A stretch of DNA of 64,000 nt from NCBI GenBank assembly GCA_030432695.1, contig JAUILN010000021.1, forward strand, positions 101,936-165,935. The letters run 5' to 3'. This document shows positions 1 through 8,117 of the stretch, piece after piece. Made by a program: the position numbers and the translations under genes. Under the pieces are notes generated by a model that was not told the origin of the DNA, did no database searches, and saw only the letters and a program-made list of their open reading frames with translations. Position 1 is the first letter of the stretch. Each line of letters opens with the position of its first letter. Origin of the DNA: a bacterium. GTDB lineage: Bacteria > Planctomycetota > UBA1135 > UBA2386.

Positions 1-1110
1 GCCCTCGGGCACCATGCCGCGGACGATCTGCACCTGGTTGAGGATCTCGGTGACGCCTTCGGGGCCGCGCGCGCGGCCGATCGAGGTGCCCGGCCACAGA
101 TGGCGCTGCGCGGTGTTCTGTTCGCTCCACCAACCGAGCAGCACCGGGAAGCTCTGCGGCACCTGCGCGATCGGCCAGTAGAGCTGCGGAGTGAAGTAGT
201 CGACCCAGCCCTCGTTCAGCCACTTCTTCGCGTCGGCGTAGAGCGCGTCGTACTGGTCGAGGCCTTGGATCGAGGCCGGGTGGCCCGGTCGCCAGATCCC
301 GAACGGCGAGATGCCGAAGCGGCAGCGCGAGTCGATCTCGTGGACCTCGCGGTGCACGCGGGCTACGAACGTGTCGACCGCCGCGCGGCGCCAGTCGCCC
401 TTCGAAAGTGGGCCGCCCTGCTCGCGGTAGGCGGCGTAGTCCTCGGCGTCGGGGAAGTCCTTGCCGTCGTTGTAGGAGTCGTAGGGGTAGAAGTAGTCGT
501 CGAAGTGGATGCCGTCGACGTCGTAGCGGCGCACCACGTCGGCGATCACCGCGGCCGAGTGGTCCTGCACCGCCTGCCTGGTCGGCACCATCCACCAGTA
601 GCCCTTGTCGCCGAGTTCGACGACCAGCTTCGGGTTGGTCTTCACCAGCGCGTCCTTGGCGAAGCCGCCCTTCTGGCTCGGGTGGTTGGCGCGGTAGGGG
701 TTGAACCAGGCGTGCAGTTCGAGGCCGCGGCGGTGGGCTTCGTCGACCCAGAACTCCAGCGGGTCGTAGGCGGGGCGAGGAGCCTGGCCCTGCTTGCCGG
801 TGAGGTAGTACGACCAGGGCTCGAGCTCCGAGCGATACAGCGCGTCGGTGTGCGGGCGGACCTGGAACACCACCGCGTTCATGCCCAGCTCGACGAGGCG
901 GTCGAGGATGGCCGTGGCCTCGGCTTGCTGGTCCTTGGTGGCGAGTCCGGACTTGGACGGCCAGTCGATGTTGGCGACGGTCGCGACCCAGGCGGCGCGG
1001 AACTCGCGCGGCGGGGTCGGCAGGTCGGCGGCGGTGGGGCGGGAGTCGTCCTGGGCCGGGGCGGGGATGGCGGCCAGGAACGCGAGCGGGGTCAGCCAGC
1101 GTCGGAGCAT
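1..1110 (-). CDS. GHL10/DUF187-type glycoside hydrolase-like protein, 3' end cut off by the window
   Basis: The minus-strand frame begins with ATG at 1110 and stays open to the left edge, so only the first 370 codons are present. A short signal peptide (about residues 1-20) is followed by motifs of the GHL10 (DUF187) family: FRAAWV at 37-42, QVRPHTDALY at 83-92 and LHAWFNPYRA at 132-141. Family members are TIM-barrel proteins related to glycoside hydrolases, are usually exported, and are thought to cleave polysaccharide or peptidoglycan; the substrate cannot be read here. The next gene on the same strand ends 38 bases upstream of this start, so co-transcription is likely. The family call is firm and the activity is inferred. 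Confidence 0.85.
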   Translation of the reverse strand, partial: MLRRWLTPLAFLAAIPAPAQDDSRPTAADLPTPPREFRAAWVATVANIDWPSKSGLATKDQQAEATAILDRLVELGMNAVVFQVRPHTDALYRSELEPWSYYLTGKQGQAPRPAYDPLEFWVDEAHRRGLELHAWFNPYRANHPSQKGGFAKDALVKTNPKLVVELGDKGYWWMVPTRQAVQDHSAAVIADVVRRYDVDGIHFDDYFYPYDSYNDGKDFPDAEDYAAYREQGGPLSKGDWRRAAVDTFVARVHREVHEIDSRCRFGISPFGIWRPGHPASIQGLDQYDALYADAKKWLNEGWVDYFTPQLYWPIAQVPQSFPVLLGWWSEQNTAQRHLWPGTSIGRARGPEGVTEILNQVQIVRGMVPEG

Positions 1111-1148
1111 GGCGCGCAGGCTATTCGATTCCGGGCCCGGAGAACCGA

Positions 1149-2705
1149 TCAGCGTCGCGGGGCCATGCCGGCGGAGAGCTGGCGCGGCTCGTCGCCCGAG
1201 TCGGTCTGCACGTGCAGCCATACCGGCTGCCCGATGCGCTGGACGTTCATCAGTCGTTCCCAGCGCCCCCGGGTGATCGGTTCCAGGTAGATGCGCGTGA
1301 GCACGTCGCCGCGCGCGAAGCCGTGCAGGTCCGCGGCACCACCGGCTCGCACGTCTTCGATCACCACGACGACCTGTTCGTCGTCGGCGGCCGGGTCGGG
1401 TTCGAAGCGCGAGGTCATGCCGAAGTCGAGGACAGGTTCTGGAGCCGCATCGTCGAGGCCGCGCAGGATGGTGCGTGCGGTGTTCCACTGGTTCCAGTCC
1501 ACCATGCCGGTGTTCACGCAGCTCTCCAACAGGGCGAGGTAGCGGTCTTCGTCACCGCGGAGTCGGGCGCGCCATGCGGCGAAGAACAGCAGCGGGCAGG
1601 CCTCCAGAGGTTCGCCTCGCCAGGTGGAGACCACCTCGGCTTCGCCGGTACCGTTCAAGCACAGGTCCACGACCCGGCGTTCCTGAGCGGTCGGTTCGCG
1701 GCCGGCAGCAGCGAGGTCGTCGCGCAGCCGTTGGTCGGCGGGCTCGACTCCGAGCCGCAGCGATTCCTCGCACCAGCGCATCGCCAGCACCCAGTAGGCG
1801 AACTCCGGGACACGCCGCTCCCAGGCCTGCTCGAAGTTCTGGTGGGCGGCCTCGGTGTCGGCGGTCGCGAGCCGGATGTAGCCGAGCGACAACGCGGCCT
1901 GGCACGCGGTCTTCTCGACTTCCGAGTCGCGCGCGTCGGTGAGGTCGGCCACTGCGGTGTCGAGGTCGTCGAGGTACCATGCCAGCTTGCCGCGGCGGTA
2001 GGCTCCTGCTCCCGAGTCGTCGGCGCTGAGCAGCCCGTGCGCCACGCGCAGTGCGCGGTCGGGGTGGCCGCGCTGGATCTCGAGCCAGGCGAGCTGTTCG
2101 ATCCATTCCATGTTCTCCGGCGCGAGCATCACCGCGGTCTCGGCAGGACGGAGCGCGCCGTCGAAGTGGCCGCGCATCCTGTTGAGCATGGCCAGGCCCG
2201 CCCATCCGCCGGAGTTGTCCCGGTCGAGTTCGATCGCCAGTCGGTAGGCCTTCTCGGCCTCGTCGGGCCGCTGTTGGTCGACGTAGAGGCAGCCGCGAAG
2301 GAAGAAGAGTTCGAAGGTCCGGCCGCCCAGCTTCTCCGCGGCATCCAGATCGGCGTGTGCCGCCGCGAAGGCCTTCGTCCGATGGTGGGCCCTCGCCGAC
2401 GCCAGCCGGTAGCGCGGCTCCTCAGGTGCGAGCTCGATCGAGCGTCGGAGCTGGGCGATCGCCTCCTGGTGGTCGCCCTGGGCCGTCAGGACCAGACCGA
2501 GCAGGTAGTGGATCGACGCATGGCTTCGGCCCGACGCGATCAGTCCTTCCAGCAGTGCGCGAGCCTCGTCATGGCGGCCCTGCTCGAACAGCTCGCCGGC
2601 CTCCACGTAGCGGTCGCGGAGCTTCGGGACCTGGGCGCCGAGACCGGGCGCTGTCAGGCCGGCGGTCGCGAGGGCGAGGAGCGCGAGTCGGAGCGCGGAT
2701 CGCAT
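1149..2705 (-). CDS. Secreted TPR-repeat protein with PDZ-like C-terminal domain
   Basis: 518 residues. The N-terminus is a signal peptide (residues 1-24, ending GLGAQ). Roughly residues 28-330 read as consecutive tetratricopeptide helices, with recurring LGLVLTAQGDHQEAIAQLRR-type helix pairs and Ala/Gly at packing positions. The last 80 residues look PDZ-like: an IEDVRAGGAADLHGFARGD segment matches the carboxylate-binding and ligand-groove region of PDZ domains. No enzymatic motif is visible. It probably acts outside the cytoplasm as a protein-interaction scaffold. It sits between the GHL10 gene and a small membrane protein on the same strand. Start chosen: ATG at 2705, which directly precedes the signal peptide. 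Confidence 0.75.
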   Translation of the reverse strand: MRSALRLALLALATAGLTAPGLGAQVPKLRDRYVEAGELFEQGRHDEARALLEGLIASGRSHASIHYLLGLVLTAQGDHQEAIAQLRRSIELAPEEPRYRLASARAHHRTKAFAAAHADLDAAEKLGGRTFELFFLRGCLYVDQQRPDEAEKAYRLAIELDRDNSGGWAGLAMLNRMRGHFDGALRPAETAVMLAPENMEWIEQLAWLEIQRGHPDRALRVAHGLLSADDSGAGAYRRGKLAWYLDDLDTAVADLTDARDSEVEKTACQAALSLGYIRLATADTEAAHQNFEQAWERRVPEFAYWVLAMRWCEESLRLGVEPADQRLRDDLAAAGREPTAQERRVVDLCLNGTGEAEVVSTWRGEPLEACPLLFFAAWRARLRGDEDRYLALLESCVNTGMVDWNQWNTARTILRGLDDAAPEPVLDFGMTSRFEPDPAADDEQVVVVIEDVRAGGAADLHGFARGDVLTRIYLEPITRGRWERLMNVQRIGQPVWLHVQTDSGDEPRQLSAGMAPRR

Positions 2706-2727
2706 CCGTCGATCCTACCCGCGCCGC

Positions 2728-2949
2728 TCACTCCGATCCGGTCGGGCTGTGGCGCGCCTCGGAACCTCCCGGCCCGCGCCCGGCCCGCAGCAGGACCACC
2801 GCGCCAACCACGCCGGCAGTGATCGGCAGCCACGCGGTGTAGGCCCGCAGCAGGTCGAAGAACTCCTCCAGGCTCGCGCCGATGAGCACGCCGCAGATGA
2901 GGAGGCCGAGGGCGAGCGCGAACGATGGGGTGCGTCGGTTCATGACCAC
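2728..2949 (-). CDS. Small two-helix membrane protein, function unknown
   Basis: 73 residues. Two hydrophobic segments are visible, about residues 9-26 (ALALGLLICGVLIGASL) and 38-55 (WLPITAGVVGAVVLL), separated by a short acidic-aromatic loop and followed by a polar tail rich in Gly and Ser. It lies 22 bases upstream of the TPR gene start and is oriented the same way, so it may be the first gene of that unit. I recognise no family. The reading is supported by the clean hydrophobic pattern in this frame only. Confidence 0.55.
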   Translation of the reverse strand: MVMNRRTPSFALALGLLICGVLIGASLEEFFDLLRAYTAWLPITAGVVGAVVLLRAGRGPGGSEARHSPTGSE

Positions 2950-2985
2950 CGGGGGGTCGGGGGGCAGGGATCGGGGTCACGGAAT

Positions 2986-3870
2986 CTACCGAATCTGCTC
3001 CCCGAGCCGGTAGCGGACCAGCAGGGCCAGGTGGTCGCTCGGGTACCGGTCGCTCGGCAGGCGGGTCGGGCCGATGTCGTGGTCGGCTGGGATCGACAGG
3101 CAGGCGACGGGTCGCAGGTCTTCCGAGTGCCAGAGGTAGTCGATGGTGCGGCGCGCCTCGCCCGTGGCGCGGACCTTCCAGGTGGTCCAGTCGGGCTCGG
3201 CGCCGCTCGCGAGGTCCGCGTAGCTGCTGCTGAGCCCGAGCGGGTGGCTCGCCATCAGCGCGTGCGCCGGCGAGCCCGGCACGTCGTTGAAGTCGCCGCC
3301 GACGAGCAGGGGGGCTTCGGTGTCCGCGAGTGCGGCGAGCAGTTCGCGGACCTGTTCGGCGCGGACCTCCTCGTGGCCGGCTTTGGCCTTCAGGTGGGTG
3401 GTCGCGAGGCGGAGTGACCGACCGTCGTGCGAGGTGAGATCGGCGATCACCGCGAGCTGGGTGCGTGGCGCGCCGGTCCGGGGATCGGTGTAGCGGAGGC
3501 AGCGGATCGTGGCGTCGACGAACCGCTCCTCGCGCCAGACCACGCAGCAGCCGTCGCGATCGGGTTCCTTGGGGTGAAAGGATCCGCGGTAGCCGTGGGC
3601 GGCGAGGCGGGGCGCCAGGAAGTCGTCGAAGTGGTCGACCTCCTGCAGGCAGACCACGTCGGGCGCGCGGCCGTTGCTCCGGTGGTCGAGGATCTCGGTG
3701 AGGATGCGCTCGCCGCGGAGTTCCCAACCGAGGTCCTCGGGCCGCGTGCGCAGGAAGCCACCGGAGGCGGCGAGACCGTCGGCGAGGACGTTCCAGGTCA
3801 GGACCAGCAGGTCGTCGGGCGGGGCCGGACCGAGGTCGGGGGACATCGTCCGCGGCAGGGGCTCGGGCAT
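2986..3870 (-). CDS. Endonuclease/exonuclease/phosphatase (EEP) fold enzyme, nocturnin/CCR4-like
   Basis: 294 residues covering a complete EEP domain. Visible catalytic signatures are LTWNVLADG with Asn27, CLQEVDHF with the metal-binding Glu77, THLKAK with His159, GGDFNDVPG with Asp193 and Asn195, and the terminal SDHLALL with Asp279-His280. The LTWNVLADG opening and the spacing resemble the nocturnin/Angel/CCR4 branch rather than ExoIII or DNase I. Members cleave phosphodiester or phosphate-ester bonds with Mg2+; the bacterial substrate is not known. No signal peptide is seen, so it is probably cytoplasmic. It stands apart from its neighbours by about 36 bases on each side. Confidence 0.85.
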   Translation of the reverse strand: MPEPLPRTMSPDLGPAPPDDLLVLTWNVLADGLAASGGFLRTRPEDLGWELRGERILTEILDHRSNGRAPDVVCLQEVDHFDDFLAPRLAAHGYRGSFHPKEPDRDGCCVVWREERFVDATIRCLRYTDPRTGAPRTQLAVIADLTSHDGRSLRLATTHLKAKAGHEEVRAEQVRELLAALADTEAPLLVGGDFNDVPGSPAHALMASHPLGLSSSYADLASGAEPDWTTWKVRATGEARRTIDYLWHSEDLRPVACLSIPADHDIGPTRLPSDRYPSDHLALLVRYRLGEQIR

Positions 3871-3906
3871 GCGCGGAGTCTCGCCGGGCGCGCGCCGGAT
3901 GTCATC

Positions 3907-5223
3907 TCAGCCCCGCCGCCGCTTCGGCCGCTTTGGCGCCCCGTGCAGCTCGAGCCACTGCTCGAACGGTCCCTCCAGCTCCTCGACGTCGATCCCGAAC
4001 GCGTCGTCGAACACCGAGCTGCTGTCGCCCTTGCCCTCGGCGAGCGCCAGCTTCAGCCAGGCGAAGAACTGTTGGCTGCGGTCGGGGTCGGTGTGTTCGT
4101 CGAGGAGGTAGGCGACGAACGCATGCGCCGCGGCCCAGTGGGTGCCGACGTCGACCTGCTCGCTGAACGGGCCGCCGTAGAAGTGGTCGCGGATGCCGAG
4201 GTGCAGCAGGTTCTCGACGCCGTACTTCCGGGCACTGCGCGCCAGGTCGACGGTCACCATGTCGATCGTCCACGGCCCGATCTCGGCGCGGCCGGCCGGC
4301 CCCGACCAGCGGGTCTCCATCCAGCGGGCGAAGCCGAGTTCCGCGGTGGCGTTGAGGCGGTGCTGCGAGGTCTGCATGCCGGCACCGCGCGCCAGGCAGC
4401 GGTGCAGCAGTGCCTGGGTGCCGACCTCGAACAACCGGTGCGGACGCGGGCCGATGCCTTCGGCCCAGGTCGCGCCGAAGTCGCCGTGCGGCGGCGGCAC
4501 GTAGTAGGGGATCTTCGCGAAGCCCCACGACGGGAACGCCTCGGCGGTCGAGTGGACCTGGAGCTCGATCGGCTCCAGCACCTCGCGGAGGCCGAGCTTC
4601 GCGCCGAACTCGGTGAACAGCGCGGTGTGCAGGCGCTCGAGGTCGAGCAGCGCGTACACGGCGACGTCGAGGCCGGCGTTGGTCTGCACGCGGAAGGTCT
4701 CGCTCTCGAGTGTGAAGGCCCGGCCCCATTCGGAGTGGTGCTTCACGAACTCGTCGCGCGGCAGCCAGCGCGAACCCTCGGGCCACAGCCAGCCGTGTTG
4801 CTTGTGTTCGCGGTGGCCGAGCCGCTCGTGGGCCTCGCGGTGGTCGGGCTCGAGCAGCAGCACGCGGTGGGCCTGGACCGCGGCGAGCTTCGGCAGCTCC
4901 TCGGCGTCGGCCCACTCGGCGAGCATCCAGTTCATCTTCGGGTTGTCGGCCGCGGTCAGCGAGCGGGCGTTGAACTCCTCGAGCTTGTCGCGCAGCAGGT
5001 GCACGGCCTTCACCCGCTCGCGCGGCACGCGGATCCGCTTGCCGCCGCGCTGCACCAGGATCTCCTCCTCGCCGAAGGCTTCGGCGACCCGGCCGACCAC
5101 GTCCTTGCCGCGGGTCTGCTCGACGCGGTCGCGCAGGTCGTCCTGGCCGGTCGCGGATGCGAGCAGCGTCAGCGCGAGGAGGGGTAGTTCGAAGACGTGA
5201 TGGGGTCGGGACCGATTGGTCAT
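3907..5223 (-). CDS. Exported protein of unknown function, tandem paralogue 1
   Basis: 438 residues with an N-terminal signal peptide ending near ASATGQ. It is closely similar along its whole length to the gene immediately upstream (5323-6645). Shared blocks include VEQTRGKDVVGRV, MNWMLAEWAD, HGWLWPEGSRWLPRD and KYGVENLLHLGI against its EYGVENLLHLGI equivalent, and both end in a basic KRPxRRR tail. The arrangement suggests an N-terminal beta domain and a C-terminal helical domain, but no zinc-protease HExxH or other catalytic motif is present. The pair arose by local duplication, because the leader of this copy also resembles the leader of the second one. Confidence 0.7.
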   Translation of the reverse strand: MTNRSRPHHVFELPLLALTLLASATGQDDLRDRVEQTRGKDVVGRVAEAFGEEEILVQRGGKRIRVPRERVKAVHLLRDKLEEFNARSLTAADNPKMNWMLAEWADAEELPKLAAVQAHRVLLLEPDHREAHERLGHREHKQHGWLWPEGSRWLPRDEFVKHHSEWGRAFTLESETFRVQTNAGLDVAVYALLDLERLHTALFTEFGAKLGLREVLEPIELQVHSTAEAFPSWGFAKIPYYVPPPHGDFGATWAEGIGPRPHRLFEVGTQALLHRCLARGAGMQTSQHRLNATAELGFARWMETRWSGPAGRAEIGPWTIDMVTVDLARSARKYGVENLLHLGIRDHFYGGPFSEQVDVGTHWAAAHAFVAYLLDEHTDPDRSQQFFAWLKLALAEGKGDSSSVFDDAFGIDVEELEGPFEQWLELHGAPKRPKRRRG

Positions 5224-5322
5224 CGTCCCGAGGCTACGGGGCGAACCCGGTCCTGGTTGCGGCCTCCGGCGAATGTCCCCGGGAAGCTGGCCCGGCCGCG
5301 GCCGCGCGTCGGCCGTCGACGC

Positions 5323-6645
5323 TCACTCGCGCCGCCGCCCGGGCCGCTTCGGCGCCCCGTGCAGCTCCAGCCATCGGTCGAACGGTTCCTCCAGCCCCTC
5401 GACGTCGACCCCGAAGGCGTCGTCGAACGCCGAACTGCTGTCGCCCTTCGCCTCGCCGACCGTGCGCCGCAGCCACGCCAGGAACTGCTGGCTGCGGTCG
5501 GGGTCGGCCTTCTCGTCGAGGAGGTATGCGACGAACGTGTGGGCCGAGGCCCAGTGGACCTCCGACGCGGACCGTGTGGTCACCGCGGCGCCGTAGAAGT
5601 GCTCGCGGATGCCGAGGTGCAGCAGGTTCTCGACGCCGTACTCCCGCGCGTTGCGCGCGAGATCGAGCACGGTGATGTTGCTGTTGTTCGCCGCCGGTCC
5701 GATCGTCGCGCGGCCGCAGGTGCCTCCCCAGCGGCTCTCCATCCAGCGGGCGAAACCGAGTTCGGCGGTGGGGTTGAGGCGGTGGTAGGGAGTCTGCATG
5801 CCGGCACCACCGGCCAGGCAGCGGTGCACCAGCGCCTGGGTGCCGACGTCGAACAGCCGAGTCGGATACGGGGCCACGCTCTGCATCCAGGTCACCGCGA
5901 AGTCGCCGTGGGGGGGCGGCGAGTAGAACGGCAGCGTCGTGGCGCTCCAGTCCGGAAAGCTGTCGGTGGTCGCGTGGACGTGGATGTCGATGGGCTCGAG
6001 GATCTCGCGCAGGCCGAGCTTCGCGCCGAACTCGTCGAACAGCGCGGTGTGCAGGCGTTCGAGGTCGAGCAGCGTGAACACCGCGAGCTGCAGGCCGGCG
6101 TCCGTGCGCACCCGGAAGCTCTCGCTCTCGAGCGTGAGTGCCCGCCCCCACGAGGAGTGGTGCTCGACGAACCCGTCACGCGGCAGCCAGCGCGAACCCT
6201 CGGGCCACAGCCAACCATGCTGCGCGTGCTCGCGGTGGCCGAGCCGCAGGTGAGCGAGGCGGTGGTCGGGCTCGAGCAGCAGCACGCGGTGGGCCTGGAC
6301 CTCGGCGAGGCGGGGGAGATGCTCCATGTCGGCCCACTCGGCGAGCATCCAGTTCATCCGCGGGTTGTCGGCCGCGATCTCCGAGCGCACGTTGAACTCC
6401 GCGATCCTGTCGCGCAGCAGGTGCAGCGACTTCACGCGCGAACGCGGGACGCGGATCCGTCGGCCGCCGCGGACGACCAGCACCTCCTTCGCGTCGAAGG
6501 CCTCGACGACGCGGCCGACCACGTCCTTGCCGCGGGTCTGCTCGACCGCGTCGCGCAGGTCGTCCTGGCCGGTGGCCGGCGCAATCGCCGCGACGGCAAG
6601 CACCGTGGTCTCGGCGAGGCGACGAACGATGCAGCGAAGCGCCAT
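5323..6645 (-). CDS. Exported protein of unknown function, tandem paralogue 2
   Basis: 440 residues, signal peptide ending near APATGQ. It aligns without large gaps to the 438-residue protein encoded just downstream. The two copies differ most in a mid-protein loop (PAANNSN here) and in the region before HWASAHTFVAYLLDE. The ATG at 6645 lies ten bases downstream of the stop of the BoxR-type regulator at 6656, so the two could share a transcript. No catalytic or binding motif was recognised, and conserved aromatic and acidic positions are spread over the whole chain. Confidence 0.7.
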   Translation of the reverse strand: MALRCIVRRLAETTVLAVAAIAPATGQDDLRDAVEQTRGKDVVGRVVEAFDAKEVLVVRGGRRIRVPRSRVKSLHLLRDRIAEFNVRSEIAADNPRMNWMLAEWADMEHLPRLAEVQAHRVLLLEPDHRLAHLRLGHREHAQHGWLWPEGSRWLPRDGFVEHHSSWGRALTLESESFRVRTDAGLQLAVFTLLDLERLHTALFDEFGAKLGLREILEPIDIHVHATTDSFPDWSATTLPFYSPPPHGDFAVTWMQSVAPYPTRLFDVGTQALVHRCLAGGAGMQTPYHRLNPTAELGFARWMESRWGGTCGRATIGPAANNSNITVLDLARNAREYGVENLLHLGIREHFYGAAVTTRSASEVHWASAHTFVAYLLDEKADPDRSQQFLAWLRRTVGEAKGDSSSAFDDAFGVDVEGLEEPFDRWLELHGAPKRPGRRRE

Positions 6646-6655
6646 GCTCCTGAGG

Positions 6656-7477
6656 CTACGCGTCCGGATCGCTCTCGTGGCCCGGCTCCGGCGAAGCTCC
6701 CGGGGAAACCGGCCCGACCGCGACCAGACCGGTGCGCTCGAGCAGTTCGTCGACCACGTCCTCGACCGACCGGCCGGTGGTTTCGAGGGTCAGGTCGGCG
6801 AGGCCGTAGAGTGGCTCGCGGTCGCGGAGGATCCGACGCAGCGCGTCGAAGGCCTGGTCGCGGTCGCCGGCCATCGGCCGGGTGTCGCCCTGCTGGACCA
6901 CGCGGTTCCAGTGCTGCTCGGGGGAGGCCTTGAGCCACACGCAGGTGGCGCGGGCGCGGAGCAGGTCGTAGGTCTCGCGCGCGGTCACCAGCCCACCGCC
7001 GGTCGCCACCACCAGCGGGCGGTCGGGCCGGTCGAGCAGCTCCTGCAGGGCCTCGCGCTCGGCGCGTCGGAACTGCTCCTCGCCGTTGAGCTCGAAGATC
7101 TGGCCGAGGTCGAGGCCGGACCGCCGCTCGATCTCGGCGTCGAGCTCGACCAGCGGGCAGCCGATCCGGTCGGCGAGGCGCTGACCGACCGACGATTTGC
7201 CCGCGCCGCGCAGGCCGAGCAATGCGACCAGCTGGTCGGTCGGTCGAGAGGGATGCGCCGTGCCGCCGAGCAGCTCGGCGGGTGTCAGGCCGAGGCTCGC
7301 GCCGAGTTCGCACAGGCGGGCCACCGAGGGGTTCGCCCTGCCGGTTTCCACGTCGGCCAAGAAGCGCTCGGAGATGCCGGTGGCTTCGGCGAGTTGGCGA
7401 CGAGACCAGCCCCGTTCCCGGCGCCTGGACCGGACCCGGTCGCCGAGTTCCTGGAGCAGTCGGGCCGGTTCGAGCAC
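6656..7477 (-). CDS. boxR: BoxR/BzdR-family regulator of benzoyl-CoA degradation (XRE helix-turn-helix plus shikimate kinase-like domain)
   Basis: 273 residues from GTG at 7477. Residues 9-65 form an XRE-type helix-turn-helix (SRRQLAEATGISERFLADVE). After a short linker, residues 83-255 resemble shikimate kinase: P-loop GLRGAGKSS at 88-96, then FRRAEREAL, ATGGG, a VWLKASPEQH segment, RPMAGD and REPLYGLAD. This fusion, including the RPMAG and Y-x-x-AD signatures, is typical of BzdR and BoxR, repressors that sense benzoyl-CoA. The frame is open further upstream but without plausible protein sequence. The chosen start has a TATGCT hexamer 7-12 bases ahead and no Shine-Dalgarno, which suggests a leaderless mRNA. 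The box genes it should control lie 15 kb away. Confidence 0.9.
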   Translation of the reverse strand: MLEPARLLQELGDRVRSRRRERGWSRRQLAEATGISERFLADVETGRANPSVARLCELGASLGLTPAELLGGTAHPSRPTDQLVALLGLRGAGKSSVGQRLADRIGCPLVELDAEIERRSGLDLGQIFELNGEEQFRRAEREALQELLDRPDRPLVVATGGGLVTARETYDLLRARATCVWLKASPEQHWNRVVQQGDTRPMAGDRDQAFDALRRILRDREPLYGLADLTLETTGRSVEDVVDELLERTGLVAVGPVSPGASPEPGHESDPDA

Positions 7478-7480
7478 CGA

Positions 7481-7525
7481 TGCAGCATAGTGCAAATGAC
7501 GCGCTGCCGCATGCAGTGATGTGCC
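7481..7525. promoter_or_regulatory. Predicted BoxR operators and promoter upstream of boxR
   Basis: Two copies of a TGC-N6-GTGC element lie directly upstream of the regulator start: TGCAGCATAGTGCA at 7481-7494 and TGCAGTGATGTGCC at 7512-7525. Their half-sites are 10 bases apart inside each copy, and the copies are 31 bases apart, about three helical turns. TGCA direct repeats separated by six bases are the described recognition pattern of BzdR. The first copy overlaps the putative -10 hexamer (TATGCT on the minus strand, 7484-7489). This arrangement fits autorepression. No convincing -35 hexamer is visible. Confidence 0.7.
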
Positions 7526-7634
7526 GACTTGGCCGTGTCTTCTCGGGGTCTTGTCCGCGGGCGGGCTCGGGCTGTGCCTACAATCGCGCGGTCCGCCGGG
7601 CGCCCCCCGCGAACCGGCGGCAGGAGACACCAAC

Positions 7635-8111
7635 ATGCAGACAGTGCCCGACCGCCTTCGCGTGCTCTTCCTTTGCACCGCGAGTTCGAGCCGCAGCCAG
7701 ATGGCCCAGGGCTGGGCCGCGCAGCTCCGCGGCGACGTGATGGTCTCGTGCGCCGCCGGCATGGAGTCGCGGCCGCTCGACGTGCACGCGGTGAAGGTCA
7801 TGGCCGAGGTGGGCGTGGACCTCGTCGGCCAGCGCTGCCGTTCGTTCGACGAGATCGACGGCGAGGACTTCGACCTGGTGGTGACCTTCGGCGACCGCGG
7901 TGACGTTGCGGCGCAGCGTGATGCCGCCGCGCCGTTCGTGGCGCGCGGTGCACGCCACGTGCTGGCCGAGATCGACTGTCCGGCACGCCTGGTGGCCCAG
8001 GACCGGACCGAAGACGAGGTCCTGATCCACTACCGCCGGGTCCGCAACCAGCTCCGCAGCTGGATCGAGGCGCTGCCGTTGACCCTCGAGGGTGCGGCTG
8101 CGGCCGAGTGA
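7635..8111 (+). CDS. Low-molecular-weight phosphatase / arsenate reductase-like protein
   Basis: 158 residues from ATG at 7635, preceded by CAGGAGACACC, a good ribosome binding site. The N-terminus VLFLCTASSSRSQMA carries the C-x5-R-S phosphate loop (Cys14, Arg20) of the LMW protein-tyrosine phosphatase/arsenate reductase fold, with Ser where the usual CxGNSxRS has Asn. The second and third redox cysteines of thioredoxin-coupled ArsC are absent: the equivalent stretch reads VVTFGDRGDVAAQ. Arsenate reduction by the ArsC relay is therefore unlikely, and a phosphatase or another thiol chemistry is as plausible. No other ars gene is nearby. It is divergent from boxR. Confidence 0.8.
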   Translation: MQTVPDRLRVLFLCTASSSRSQMAQGWAAQLRGDVMVSCAAGMESRPLDVHAVKVMAEVGVDLVGQRCRSFDEIDGEDFDLVVTFGDRGDVAAQRDAAAPFVARGARHVLAEIDCPARLVAQDRTEDEVLIHYRRVRNQLRSWIEALPLTLEGAAAAE

Positions 8112-8117
8112 GCCGGT

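Noticed and set aside
3907..6645. The two tandem paralogues considered as zinc peptidases of the DUF1570 type
   Set aside because: The general layout is suggestive, but neither copy has an HExxH motif or an equivalent metal site, so no enzymatic call was made.
7478..7801. A longer start for the boxR-type gene at 7801
   Set aside because: The extension overlaps the divergent arsenate-reductase-like gene and the operator elements, and is Arg/Ser/Pro-rich without family similarity.
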